From contig JAUSJX010000048.1 in assembly GCA_030647435.1 (NCBI GenBank), positions 1 to 64,000 on the forward strand: DNA of 64,000 nt. Direction: 5' to 3'. The DNA comes from Candidatus Rokuibacteriota bacterium (GTDB taxonomy: Bacteria; Methylomirabilota; Methylomirabilia; Rokubacteriales; CSP1-6). Both the position numbers and the translations under genes were made by a program. The notes beneath the pieces were generated by a model. That model was not told the DNA's origin and made no database searches. It saw only the letters and a program-made list of their open reading frames with translations. This document shows positions 10,369 through 19,926 of this stretch, piece by piece (within the stretch, counting starts at the first letter, position 1; each line of letters begins with the position of its first letter).

Positions 10369-11613
10369 TTACAAAAACTTCGCGACCACGAACGGTTTGT
10401 CTCGCTGGGCCAGCGTGCTCAGGAAGGTTTTGCAGCGGGACTTGATCAGGTCGTCGGTGGGCGCGTGCGGGATGCCGCCGTACGTGTGATCCCAGGTGCT
10501 CACGATGGCCGTGCGCTTCTTCCTGTCGGGGCGGACGGGGGGCAGCACGAGGTCGAGGATCTCGGGGTCGGGCGTGCCGTTGACGCTTCCGTGGTGCGAG
10601 ACCTTCAGGAAGTGGACGGGCTTCAAGACGCCCTTGGCCTTCATCATCTGCCAGCTCTTCTGCTCGGCGTCGCCGGCGAAGAGAAGGCGCCAGCCGCGCC
10701 ACACGAGGCAGAAGACCAGGCTCGAGTTGTTGGCGGCCTTGTCGATCGTGAGGAGGTTCTCCTGGATCCCCCTCCGGCGCAGGTCCACGAGCCGTAAGAA
10801 TGCCTCGGTGTCGACTCCCGGAGGCGGCACGACGCGGGGACCCGGCGCCCCGGCGGGCTGCGCGGCCGAGGCGCCGTCGCCGAGCGCCATCGGCGTCAGC
10901 CTCCCGTAGTAGGCGCTCGTGTCTTCCTCGGGCGCCCAGATCTCGAACGTCGCCTCCTCGAACGGGTGCAGCTTCGCCAGGTCCGTCTTGGACACCTCGC
11001 GATGCAGGTAGGCGGGCGTCGCGCCGTCGGGCGCCAGGGCCTTCAGCCACTCGACGCACGAGCTGGTGGACGCCGGATTGTTGTTGGCGAGGATCGGGCC
11101 GAGTCCCGCCCTCTCCTCGGCGGCCGCGCTGGCGAGGTGATCGGCAATGGCCGCGTACGCCGCGCGCGCCCGGTCGAACTCCATCTTGGCCTGCAGGTGC
11201 CTCGCGTAGTAGGCCGTGCCCTCCGCGGAGGCCGTCATCCACACGTGCTTCGGCTTCAAGATCGCGCGGAGGCTGCGGCCCGCGGGACCGTTTTTCTCCG
11301 CGGACGGCAGGCCCTGCGCGTGATCCATGTGCTCGTGGGTCATCACGTAGAGGTCGAGGGGCGCGCCGCTCAGGACCTTCAGAATTGCGTCCACGGCGGG
11401 CGTCAGGACCGTGTCGTCGCCGCCGGCCTGCCCCGGCTGCGGAGGCGAATTCGGGTCCCGGGCGCCGGACGGGGCGTTGCCGACGTCGATCAAGATGTGG
11501 CGGAGCGTGGTCTTGGTGCCGTGGCGGTCCTTGTCGGGCACGCGCACGAGGATCGCGTCGCCGAAGCGGACGTTGAACGCGTAGACCTCGAGGGCTTTCC
11601 TGGGCACGGTCAC
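10369..11613 (-). CDS. MBL-fold metallohydrolase, ComEC/Rec2 soluble-domain type
   Basis: 414 residues, no signal peptide or membrane segment. The first zinc motif THEHMDH is at about 92-98. The Asp ligand is in LLFAGDAEQK and the downstream His motif is KVSHHGSVN, which together match the soluble competence-protein-like MBL group, whose members are nucleases or small-phosphate hydrolases. It begins with GTG and overlaps the stop of the upstream peptidase gene by 4 bp (GTGA), so the two are translationally coupled. An insert of about 150 residues separates the first and second zinc motifs. Stops 2 bp from the convergent aldolase gene, so no terminator fits between them. Confidence 0.85.
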   Translation of the reverse strand: MTVPRKALEVYAFNVRFGDAILVRVPDKDRHGTKTTLRHILIDVGNAPSGARDPNSPPQPGQAGGDDTVLTPAVDAILKVLSGAPLDLYVMTHEHMDHAQGLPSAEKNGPAGRSLRAILKPKHVWMTASAEGTAYYARHLQAKMEFDRARAAYAAIADHLASAAAEERAGLGPILANNNPASTSSCVEWLKALAPDGATPAYLHREVSKTDLAKLHPFEEATFEIWAPEEDTSAYYGRLTPMALGDGASAAQPAGAPGPRVVPPPGVDTEAFLRLVDLRRRGIQENLLTIDKAANNSSLVFCLVWRGWRLLFAGDAEQKSWQMMKAKGVLKPVHFLKVSHHGSVNGTPDPEILDLVLPPVRPDRKKRTAIVSTWDHTYGGIPHAPTDDLIKSRCKTFLSTLAQRDKPFVVAKFL

Positions 11614-13280
11614 ACCTCTCCAACCACGTGGAGCATATGGGCGGTGTTCCGAAGCCGAAGCGTCCCCTCGACCACCTCCGCCCGAATCACGTCGCGCCGG
11701 GCCAGCCCGCGGGCGTCAAACGCGTCCGCGCCGAGCGCAAGGGCCCGCTGCCGGGCGAGCTTACGCAGGTAGGCCTCGCGACGCTCGCGGCGCGCGCCGT
11801 CGCGCCCGGTGGTCAAGCAGAAGCGCACCCGCTTGGTGTCGCGATCTATGGAGAGCGTCGTCCCGACGACGACCTGGCGCACGGACGGGAGACCCCGGAC
11901 GTCCTGCCGTTCCTCCTCGGTCCACGAGACCTTGAAGAGCGTCTCGCGGACTGGAGCCTTCGGCTTCGCGAGGTGGTAGTAGAGCTTCTCCGTCTGGAGG
12001 CGGGGCATGACCTTGAACGGGATGTCCTTCGGGATCCCGAGCAGGCGACGATTCTTGTTCGCGAAGGCGTACGCCGCGTAGTCGCTCGTCGCGAGGGCTT
12101 CGACATCGGTCCGGCGCACAGCGGGCACGTCGAGGTCGGTCTCCACGCGCAAGGCCGCTTCCGAGGCTGCGATTCCCCGCCGGACGAATTCCTTGCGGAG
12201 GAAGGCCCGGGGGCCGTCGACCTCCGGCACGCCGGACTGGTCCGCCGCGAGAATGGCGCGGGCGTAGTCCGCGAAGGTCGACTCGCCGGGCGGGAGGCAG
12301 TCGAGGGCGCGAAACGCCATTCGCTCGTAGATCTCGCGGGCCAGCCAGACGACCCTGCCCGCGGCGGAGCGCTCGTCCAACGCGGGCTCCTTCCGCCGGA
12401 GGCGCTGCTTCAACCCGCGGAAGAGCTCTCGCCACAGAGCGTGGAGGGCGCCCGAGAGGACCTGGCTCAGCTCGTGGGGCTCGGTCGCGTCGACGTCCGA
12501 CATCTTCAGGTCGTTCGAGAGATTCCGCAGGAACTTCGTGGTCCTGCCGGTGCCTTCAGCGAACTGCGCCGCGAGCCCCGCGAACGCGACCCACTTCGAG
12601 GGGTCGCCGCCTGTCGTGTCGAGAAAGCGGCGCTGGAGGGCGCGCGAGCGCAGCGAGACGGCGAGCGCGCCGAGGTCGGCGACCGCTTCGTGAATCGCGA
12701 GCGACTCCGCGGACAGCGCGTTGTAGAGGTCGGGGTCGATGCCGTCGAGGATCGCGTGGGTCGTTTCGTGCGCGACGATGTCCTGCGAGAGCGCCGTGTA
12801 GACGCGCTGGCCGGTGACGCGGTGCGGGAAGTAGAAGAACTGGAGGCTGCGCGAGTCGCGCTCGTAGAACGCGTTCTCCCATTCGCCGGCGCGGGGGACC
12901 ACGAGCAGCTGGGGCCCCGGGAACGCCCACGCGACGCGCCGGCCGAGGATGTCCGGCTCCTCGAACATGCGGATCGTCTCGTGGACCGTGCCGAACACGC
13001 TCTCGCAGATGAACGCCGGAGCCTGGAGGGCGTCGAGCGAAGGAGCCGTGGTCGCCGAGTACCGGAAGAACTGCGGCTCCTTCGCCGGCGGGATGCTGGC
13101 CACACCGGGGCCGAGGGCGCCGCTCTCCGGACTGAAGTCCAGGACCGCAACCCGGGCCCCGACGGGGCCGTCGAAGAACCCAGGTTCGTCGCGGATCGTC
13201 ACCCTCTCCGTCGGCGGGAGATCCTTGAAGTCCGTGGTCGCCAAGTCCTTGAGCAGCGTCCACACGCGGGCGGTCGCCAT
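11610..13280 (-). CDS. Gluzincin-type zinc metallopeptidase, unassigned family
   Basis: 556-residue protein without signal peptide. The zinc site is explicit: HETTH at residues 171-175, followed by EAVAD at 198-202, which supplies the third Glu ligand and the stabilising Asp as in thermolysin-like gluzincins. The N-terminal 160 residues are rich in strands, and the region after 250 is mainly helical with Arg/Lys clusters. The C-terminal 100 residues (TLSIDRDTKRVRFCL, LALGADAFDARGL) look like a separate small domain. Close named relatives are not recalled. Coupled to the MBL gene downstream. A role in proteolytic regulation or maturation is possible but unproven. The ATG at 13280 follows a GAGGAGAT site. 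Confidence 0.75.
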   Translation of the reverse strand: MATARVWTLLKDLATTDFKDLPPTERVTIRDEPGFFDGPVGARVAVLDFSPESGALGPGVASIPPAKEPQFFRYSATTAPSLDALQAPAFICESVFGTVHETIRMFEEPDILGRRVAWAFPGPQLLVVPRAGEWENAFYERDSRSLQFFYFPHRVTGQRVYTALSQDIVAHETTHAILDGIDPDLYNALSAESLAIHEAVADLGALAVSLRSRALQRRFLDTTGGDPSKWVAFAGLAAQFAEGTGRTTKFLRNLSNDLKMSDVDATEPHELSQVLSGALHALWRELFRGLKQRLRRKEPALDERSAAGRVVWLAREIYERMAFRALDCLPPGESTFADYARAILAADQSGVPEVDGPRAFLRKEFVRRGIAASEAALRVETDLDVPAVRRTDVEALATSDYAAYAFANKNRRLLGIPKDIPFKVMPRLQTEKLYYHLAKPKAPVRETLFKVSWTEEERQDVRGLPSVRQVVVGTTLSIDRDTKRVRFCLTTGRDGARRERREAYLRKLARQRALALGADAFDARGLARRDVIRAEVVEGTLRLRNTAHMLHVVGEV

Positions 13281-13292
13281 GGATCGATCTCC

Positions 13293-14114
13293 TCAGACCG
13301 GCTTGTCGCCCCGGACCGTCACGCGATGTCCGTGCCGCCGCTGCGGGTAGTAGTCCCACATGGCGTGGTGCTGGACGCAGCGGTTGTCCCAGAACGCGAT
13401 GGAGCGCTCCTGCCAGCGGAACCGGCACTGGAACTCCGGCGTCTCGATGTGGCGGAAGAGAAACTGCAAGAGGGCGTCGCTCTCGGCCCGCTTGAGCTGG
13501 ACGATGCGCGTCGTGAAGCCGCTGTTCACGAAGAGCGCCTTCCGCCCGGACACGGGGTGCGTACGGATGACCGGGTGCTCCGCCTTCGGAAAAGTTTTGC
13601 CCTCGTCCTTCACTCCATAACGGCCGCGGTAGACGTGCTCGCCGTCGTGGATGGCGGTGAAGTCCTCGAGGAGCCGCTTCATCGGCTCCGACAGCGCGTC
13701 GTACGCCGCGTACATGCTCGCGAACAGGGTGTCGCCGCCGACCGGCGGGAGCTCGTGCATGTACAGGATGCTCCCCATCGGAGGCTCGGGATCGCAGGAG
13801 ACGTCGGAGTGCCAGACCTCTCCGGCCACGTGCTTCGAGTTCTCATCGGCGTGGATGACCAGGATCTCCGGATGCCCCTCGACGAGGCCAGGGGCGGCCG
13901 GATGGACATGCAGCTCACCGAATCGCCGGCCGAAGTCCTTCTGCTGGTCCGGCGTCAGGTGCTGGTCGCGGAAGAAGATCACGCAGTTCTCGATGAGGCA
14001 GTCGTGGATCTCCTTGAACGTGCCCTCGTCGAGCGGCTTCGAGAGATCGACGCCATGGACGACGGCGCCGATATGAGGCGTGAGCTTCTCCGCGCGGATC
14101 CCCTGCTGTGCCAT
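13293..14114 (-). CDS. TauD/TfdA family Fe(II)/2-oxoglutarate dioxygenase
   Basis: 273 residues from the ATG at 14114, which has an AGGGAGG site 7 bases upstream; an earlier in-frame ATG at 14168 lacks one. The iron ligands are WHSDVS (His102, Asp104) and the distal His in CVQHHAMWDYYP near 249-250. HRVTVRGD holds the 2-oxoglutarate-binding Arg. The N-terminal AVVHGVDLSKPLDE is family typical. The reaction is oxygenative hydroxylation, often of a sulfonate, aryloxyacid or similar compound. The exact substrate is unknown. It sits 12 bp before the peptidase gene in the same direction, so they may share a transcript. Confidence 0.9.
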   Translation of the reverse strand: MAQQGIRAEKLTPHIGAVVHGVDLSKPLDEGTFKEIHDCLIENCVIFFRDQHLTPDQQKDFGRRFGELHVHPAAPGLVEGHPEILVIHADENSKHVAGEVWHSDVSCDPEPPMGSILYMHELPPVGGDTLFASMYAAYDALSEPMKRLLEDFTAIHDGEHVYRGRYGVKDEGKTFPKAEHPVIRTHPVSGRKALFVNSGFTTRIVQLKRAESDALLQFLFRHIETPEFQCRFRWQERSIAFWDNRCVQHHAMWDYYPQRRHGHRVTVRGDKPV

Positions 14115-14187
14115 GTGTATCCTCCCTGTGTTGGCCGGGATTCTATGCTTCTCGCGCGGGCTCTTCAACAGATGACCGCAACGGCTC

Positions 14188-17100
14188 TCATGCCAACTCT
14201 CTCAGCTCGGCCTCCGCATGCTCCAGCAAGAACAGCATGTCCATCTCGCGGTACATCGTCGTCGCGGTGGTCAGGTGCTCTTGCGCCTGCTCGCGCTCGC
14301 CCGTTCGCCGGTAGAGTTTGCCGAGGCCGAGGTGGCAGTGCGCGACGAGCGGGCGCATGCCGCGCGGTTCGGCGAGCGCCAGGGCCTGGCGGTAGTGGGC
14401 CTCGCCGGTCTCGGCGTCGAACCGGTCGGGATGGGTCGCGATGTCGCCAAGCAAGTGCAGCGCATGGGCCGCGAACCCGGGGAGACGCGGAGAGGATTCG
14501 ACCGCGCGGTCGCTCAGGCGCCGCGCTTCGTCGAGCCGGCCGAGCAGCAGACCGGCGCGACCCAGCGAGTGGTAGGCCCAGCCGCTCAGGCCGACGATTC
14601 CCATTGCCGCGAGGCGCTCGAGGAGCTGCTCGGCTTCCCGGAGCCGGCTCAGCGCCTCACTCGCCTCGCCGAGCTGCGCCAGTGCCCAGGCGGAGGAGGC
14701 GACCGCACTAGGAAGCAGGATGACGACGTTCCCGGTCCGGAGCACCGCGATCCAGCGCTCGAGCAGTGAGCGCGCCTTCCCCCAGTCGCCCTTGAGGAGT
14801 TGGAGCGTACCCGCGGCGCGGTGGGCCAGACCGACGGTGAACGCATGCTGCGTCGGCTCGGCGAGCCGGATCGCCTCGGTTTCGTGCTCGGCCGCCTCGG
14901 CGAATCGGCCGAGCTGGGCGAGGCTCATGACCAGCCAGCAGCGATCGTAGACCGATATCGGTGCGGCAAGTCCGAAATACTCGTAGACCCAGTCGGCAGG
15001 CAACGCCGCGAGGTTGTCGGTGGCCAGCTCGACCACCCGCTCGTACTCGCTCCGGAAGTAATGCGCCTGCTCGAGAAAGCTCGTGGCGAGGATGCGGAGT
15101 CTCAAGTCCCCGAGTCGCCCGGCGATCTCCAGTGCGCGGGTGCCGGTCACAAGCGCCTCGTCCAGCTCGCCGAGCTGCAAGTGGACGTTCGTCACGAACG
15201 CGCAGACCCGGCTTCGCCGGCGGTCGTCGTTCAACCGCTCGGCGAGAGTCTCCGCCTCGCGCAGGCGCTCCAGTGCCTGCCGGATTTCAGCGAGCAGGTT
15301 CAGCACCGGCCGCAGCTCGAGGCGGATCTCGAAGGCCTGCTCGAGCGTGGACTGGCTCTCGGGCAGGGCCTCGAGGGCTCCGAGCGCCTGCTCGAACCAG
15401 GCCCGGGCGTCCGGGAGCGCCGACCGCGCGGCCGCCTTCACTCCGGCCTGCCGGAGATAGCCCACCGCCTTCTCGCGCAACTCACCCCGGAGGGTGTGAT
15501 GGGCGAGCCGCTCGATCTGCTCTCCGAGGCGATCCCGGTAGAGCGTCTCGATCGCCTCCACGATCCGCGCGTGAAGCTCCCGGCGGCGATCGTGCAACAG
15601 GCCGCTGTACGTGACCTCGTGCGTGAGCGCGTGGTTGAAGGAATACTCAAGATCCGGAAACAGCCCGGTCTCGTAGAGGAACTCGGCGGCCTGCAGGTGG
15701 TCGAGTCCGCGACGGAGCGCCTCGTCCGGAAGGTCGGCGATCGCCTGGAGCAGCCCAAACGGCACGTCCTTGCCGACGACGGAGGCGACCTGCAGGAGGC
15801 GTTTGTCCTCCGGGAGAAGACGGTCGATACGCGCGGCCAGCATCACCTGGACCGTGGCCGGCACCTGGATCGCCTGGAGCGGTTGTGCCAACCGATACCG
15901 TCCGCGCTCCCCCGCCAGCGCCTTCGTCTCCACCAGCGTCCGGACCGTCTCCTCCAGGAAGAAGGGGTTCCCGCGCCTGACGAGGAGCTGCTTGAGCGGC
16001 GCCAGCCCGGGATCCTCGCCGAGGAGCGCATCCAGCAGTTCCCCGGCGCTCTCGGCCGGGAGCGCGTCCAGCCGCATCTGACTGTAGGAGGTCTTGCTGC
16101 CCCAGGCGTGCTGGTACTCGGGCCGGTAGTTCACGAGCAGCAGCAGGCGCGCCGAGCCCAGGCTGTCGACCAGGCCGTCGAGCAGCGCCTGCGTCTCACC
16201 GTCGATCCAGTGAAGATCCTCGAAGATCACGAGGAGGGGCTGCTCCCGAGCTTCCCGCAGCAGCAACCGCTTCACGGCGTCGAGCGTGAGCTGGCGGCGC
16301 TGCCCTGGGTCGAGCGTCTGCCATGAGGCGTCGTCCCCGGGGACGTCGAGCAGGGCCAGCAATGCCGGCAGCGTCGGCTCCAGCGCGCGGTCGAGCGTGA
16401 GCAGCTTGCCGGTCACCTTCTAGCGCATCTCGCGGAGGTCGTCCCGGTCCTGGATCTTGAAGTAGCCCTTGAGGAGGTCGATCACCGGCAAGTAGCTCGT
16501 CGCCTTGCCGTACGAAACGGAGGCGCTCTCGAGGACGAGCCAGCCGTGCAAGCGAAGCGAATGGGTGAACTCGTAGACGAGGCGCGACTTGCCCACCCCC
16601 GCCTCGCCGACGAGCGCCGCCACCTGCCCGTGCCCCTCGCCGGCGAGCTGCTGGGCGCGGCGGAGCTGCTCCAGCTCGGCGTCACGCCCCACGAACCGCG
16701 TCAGCCCACGCCCGGCGGCCGCCTGCAGGCGGGTCCGCGCCGGGCCCGCCCCCGTCACCTCGTAGACCTCCACCGCGTCGGCGAGCCCCTTCACCGGCAC
16801 AGGGCCGAGCGGCTTCACGGCGACGAAGCCTTCCACGAGCGCGAGGGTTGCTGGCGTCAGGAGAATGCTCCCCGGGTTAGCAAGCTGTTCCATCCTCGCC
16901 GCGAGATGCGTCGTCTGGCCCACGGCCGTGTAGTCCATGTGGAGATCGCTGCCGATGGCGCGCACCACGACCTCGCCCGAGTTGAGCCCCACCCGGATCT
17001 GCACGTTCGCGCCGTACGCGCGGCGCGCCTCCTCCGCGTAGCGCGTCACCGCCTCTTGCATCAGCAGCGCGGCATAGCAGGCCCGCACGGCGTGATCCTC

Positions 17101-17592
17101 GTGGGCGAGCGGCGCCCCGAAGAGCGCCATGATCCCGTCGCCCATGACCTGGTTCACGGTGCCCTCGTAGCGGTGGACCGCCTCCATCATCCGCTCGAGC
17201 ACGGGATCCAGGAGCTTTCGCGCTTCCTCGGGATCACGGTCGGCGAGCAGTTCCATCGAGCCCTTCAGATCGGCGAAGAGGACAGTGACCTGCTTGCGCT
17301 CCCCTTCGAGCGCGCTCTTCGAGGTGAGGATCTTCTCCGCGAGATGCTTGGGAGTGTAGGACTTGGGCGCGGCGAAGCGCGACTGGCCGGCGGTAGCCCC
17401 GCTGACGGGATGCGAGCACTCAGGGCAGAACTTCGCGGACGCGGGCAGTTGGGTGTCGCAGTTCGCGCAACGGGCTGGCAGCGGAGCCGCGCATTCCACG
17501 CAGAACTTCGCCTGTGGAGGGTTCTCGGTCTGGCATCGAGGGCAGGTCATTACGGTTGGGGCGAGGCTACCCTTGGGACGAGGCTCCGTCAA
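14188..17592 (-). pseudogene. Zinc-ribbon / class III cyclase / AAA-ATPase / TPR regulator, split by in-frame TAG
   Basis: Two frames in the same phase, 17592-16420 (390 residues) and 16419-14188 (743 codons), are one gene interrupted by TAG at 16422-16420. From the N terminus: a double zinc ribbon (CPRCQTENPP, FCVEC, CANC, FCPEC), then a class III nucleotide cyclase domain with metal Asps in LFADLKGS and MGDGIMALFG. Next come an ATPase with Walker A GEAGVGKSRL and, beyond the stop, Walker B LLVIFEDLHWID, then many TPR-like repeats to the end. The sequence around the stop reads REMR-stop-KVTGKLL; relatives commonly have Glu there, so one G-to-T change (GAG to TAG) explains it. The intact protein would be about 1130 residues, normal for the family. 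Either inactivated, read through, or a base-call error. Confidence 0.82.
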
Positions 17593-19811
17593 GAAGCCGG
17601 CGTAGGCTTTCGCGAGACCAGCGCCTCCGGCAAGATCGGCAGCGACGTCACCCGTACGCCGAGCGGCCTGACAGCGTCGGCGACGGCGTTGGCGATGGCG
17701 GCGGGAGCGCCGATGGTCCCGCCTTCGCCCATGCCCTTGTGGCCGCCGGGCGTGAGAGGCGACGGTGTTTCCAAATGGCCGAGAGTGAAGGACGGCAGGT
17801 CGGCCGCCGCCGGCAGCGCGTAGTCCATGAGGCTGCCCGTCAGGAGCTGGCCTGATTCGTCGTAGACGAGACGCTCGCCGAGCGCCTCCCCGATGCCCTG
17901 GGCCACCGCGCCGTGGATCTGGCCCTCCACGATCATGGGATTGATGACCGGGCCGCAGTCCTCCACGACGACGTAGCCACGCACCGTCACGCGACCCGTC
18001 CCGGCGTCCACCTCGACCGAGGCGATGTGGACAGCGCCCGAAAACGTGGGCCCCGGTGGGTCGAAGCGCTCGGTCACTTCGAGGCTCGCAGTCCCTGCCG
18101 CGCGCGCCACTTCCGCGAGCGTGACGCCGCGGTCGGGCATCCCGCGCACGGAGACGCGATCTCCGTTCAGCACGAGGTCGGCGGGGCTCGCCTCGAGGAG
18201 CCCGCCGGCCGCGTCGAGGATCTTTGCCTTCAGCGTCACCGCCGCCACGCCCGCCGCGCCCTGCTGGGCGATGGCGCCACGGCTCGCGAAGGTCCCGCTG
18301 CCCTCAGGAGTCTCGTCAGTGTCGGGCTGTGAGACGACGACCTGCGTGAGCGATACACCAAGCTCGTCGGCGACGATCTGGGACGCCGTCGTCGCGTGCC
18401 CCTGCCCCTGCGAGGAAAAGGACAGGCGGCAGCGCACGGTGCCGTCGGCCTCGACCGACACGCGCGCGGCTTCAGGCCCCGGCACCTCGACCATGCCGCG
18501 CTGCCGGTAGGTCGCCGAGCCCATACCGGTGTACTCCGTATAGCAGGAGATGCCGACGCCGAAAAGCCGGCCGCGCGCCCGCGCCTCGTCACGCTCGCGC
18601 TTGAGCGCGTCATAGCCGGCGAGCTCGAGCGCCATCTCGAGCGCCTTGGGATAGTCGCCGCTGTCGTAGACGAAGCCCGCGGCGGAGGTGAACGGATAGG
18701 CGTCGCGTGCGATCAGGTTGCGGCGACGGATCTCCGCGGGGTCAAGGCCGAGGCGCTCGGCGAGGAGATCGAGCGTGCGCTCCATGACGAAGGCGCCCAT
18801 GGTCATGCCGACACCGCGATAGGCGCCGAGCGGCGGCTTGTTGGTGGCGACGGCGAGCGCCTCCCAGGCATAGGCCGGCGTGCGGTAGGGGCCTGGGAGA
18901 ATGGAGGCTGTCCCGGGCGGCTCGAGGGCAGCCGTCAATGGATAGATGTGATACGCGCCGTTGTCGGAGACGACGCGCGCGCGAAGGGCGAGCAGGACGC
19001 CGTCACGAGCCGCGGCCGCCTCGATGTCCACGCTCCCCTCGCGCGCCTGTGAGGCGGCGGCCAGGTTCTCGCGCCGCGTCTCGATCCACTTGACCGGGCG
19101 CCCGGCGACCCACGCCAGCGCGGCCACGGCCAGGTCCTCCGGCAGGACGTGCATTTTCTGGCCGAAGCCGCCGCCCGTATCCGGCACGATCACCCGCACG
19201 TGCCCCTCGGGAAGATGGAAGGCGCGGGCGATCGCTGCCCCGAAGATGTGCGGCGCCTGCGTCCCGGTCCATACCGTAAGCCGCTCCCCTTCCCACGAGG
19301 CGATGAGGCCTCGCGCCTCGAGCGGTGACGCCGAGCAGCGCCCGTGGCGGAAGGTTTCGCGCAGGACCACGGCCGCGCGAGCGAATGCCGCGTCCACGTC
19401 ACCGTGGGAGTAGCTGCGGCGGAAGAGCACGTTGCCGAGAACGCCGTCGTGGAGGAGCGGAGCGCCCGGCGCTAGAGCCGCATCTGGGTCGACGACGGCG
19501 GGCAGCGGTTCGCAGTCGACCTCGACCAGATCGCAGGCGTCGGCGGCCTGGGCCGGGCTCTCGGCGCAGAGCCCAGCCAAGGGCTCGCCGACGAAGCGCA
19601 CTCGCTCGGGAGCGAGCGCCGGCCACTCAGTGGGCCAGAAGCCCGAACCTTCCAGTTGCGGTGCCAGCGGCCTGACCCACTCCGTCAGGTCCTGTCCCGC
19701 CAGCGCGGCGGCGACCCCGGGCGCCTGCCGCGCGCGCTCCGTGACCACGCGGCGCACCTGCGCGTGCGCGTGCACGCTCCGCACGAAGGCCGCGTGGAGC
19801 AGTCCCGGCAT
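17589..19811 (-). CDS. Xanthine dehydrogenase-family molybdopterin subunit (CoxL-like)
   Basis: 740 residues from the first ATG; the true protein probably starts further upstream. This is the large Mo-cofactor subunit of a molybdenum hydroxylase, oxidising a heterocycle or aldehyde in the cytoplasm. Motifs include VRFVGEPLAGL, PDTGGGFGQKMH (cofactor contact) and the active-site loop GAYRGVGMTMGAF, which is not the AYRCSFR loop of true CO dehydrogenase. In the same frame upstream of 19811 the codons spell RSVKRVEDPRLLTGRGAYL, the conserved family N terminus, yet no ATG, GTG or TTG occurs there; a CTG at 19907 with GGAG before it is a candidate start. The iron-sulfur and FAD subunit genes are absent nearby. 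Confidence 0.88.
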   Translation of the reverse strand: MPGLLHAAFVRSVHAHAQVRRVVTERARQAPGVAAALAGQDLTEWVRPLAPQLEGSGFWPTEWPALAPERVRFVGEPLAGLCAESPAQAADACDLVEVDCEPLPAVVDPDAALAPGAPLLHDGVLGNVLFRRSYSHGDVDAAFARAAVVLRETFRHGRCSASPLEARGLIASWEGERLTVWTGTQAPHIFGAAIARAFHLPEGHVRVIVPDTGGGFGQKMHVLPEDLAVAALAWVAGRPVKWIETRRENLAAASQAREGSVDIEAAAARDGVLLALRARVVSDNGAYHIYPLTAALEPPGTASILPGPYRTPAYAWEALAVATNKPPLGAYRGVGMTMGAFVMERTLDLLAERLGLDPAEIRRRNLIARDAYPFTSAAGFVYDSGDYPKALEMALELAGYDALKRERDEARARGRLFGVGISCYTEYTGMGSATYRQRGMVEVPGPEAARVSVEADGTVRCRLSFSSQGQGHATTASQIVADELGVSLTQVVVSQPDTDETPEGSGTFASRGAIAQQGAAGVAAVTLKAKILDAAGGLLEASPADLVLNGDRVSVRGMPDRGVTLAEVARAAGTASLEVTERFDPPGPTFSGAVHIASVEVDAGTGRVTVRGYVVVEDCGPVINPMIVEGQIHGAVAQGIGEALGERLVYDESGQLLTGSLMDYALPAAADLPSFTLGHLETPSPLTPGGHKGMGEGGTIGAPAAIANAVADAVRPLGVRVTSLPILPEALVSRKPTPAS

Positions 19812-19926
19812 CCGGAGATCGTCGAGGTAGGCGCCGCGCCCAGTCAGCAGGCGCGGGTCCTCGACGCGCTTGACGCTCCTGCCCGTCAGCCGCGGGGCGA
19901 CGCTCAGACGGGGGCTCCGGGAGGCC

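Noticed and set aside
10369-13280. Phage-defence system assignment for the zincin/MBL pair.
   Set aside because: No NTPase, sensor or known defence gene is adjacent and neither protein matches a defence family I can name. It is kept only as an uncharacterised operon.
11628-14711. Open frame of more than 1000 codons on the plus strand.
   Set aside because: It lies antisense to the peptidase, dioxygenase and cyclase genes, which have clear motifs. The translation is Arg/Gly/Glu/Leu-rich low complexity as expected from a GC-rich antisense frame.
17589-19811. True aerobic CO dehydrogenase large subunit.
   Set aside because: The active-site loop is AYRGVGMTMG, not AYRCSFR, and the CoxM and CoxS genes are missing.
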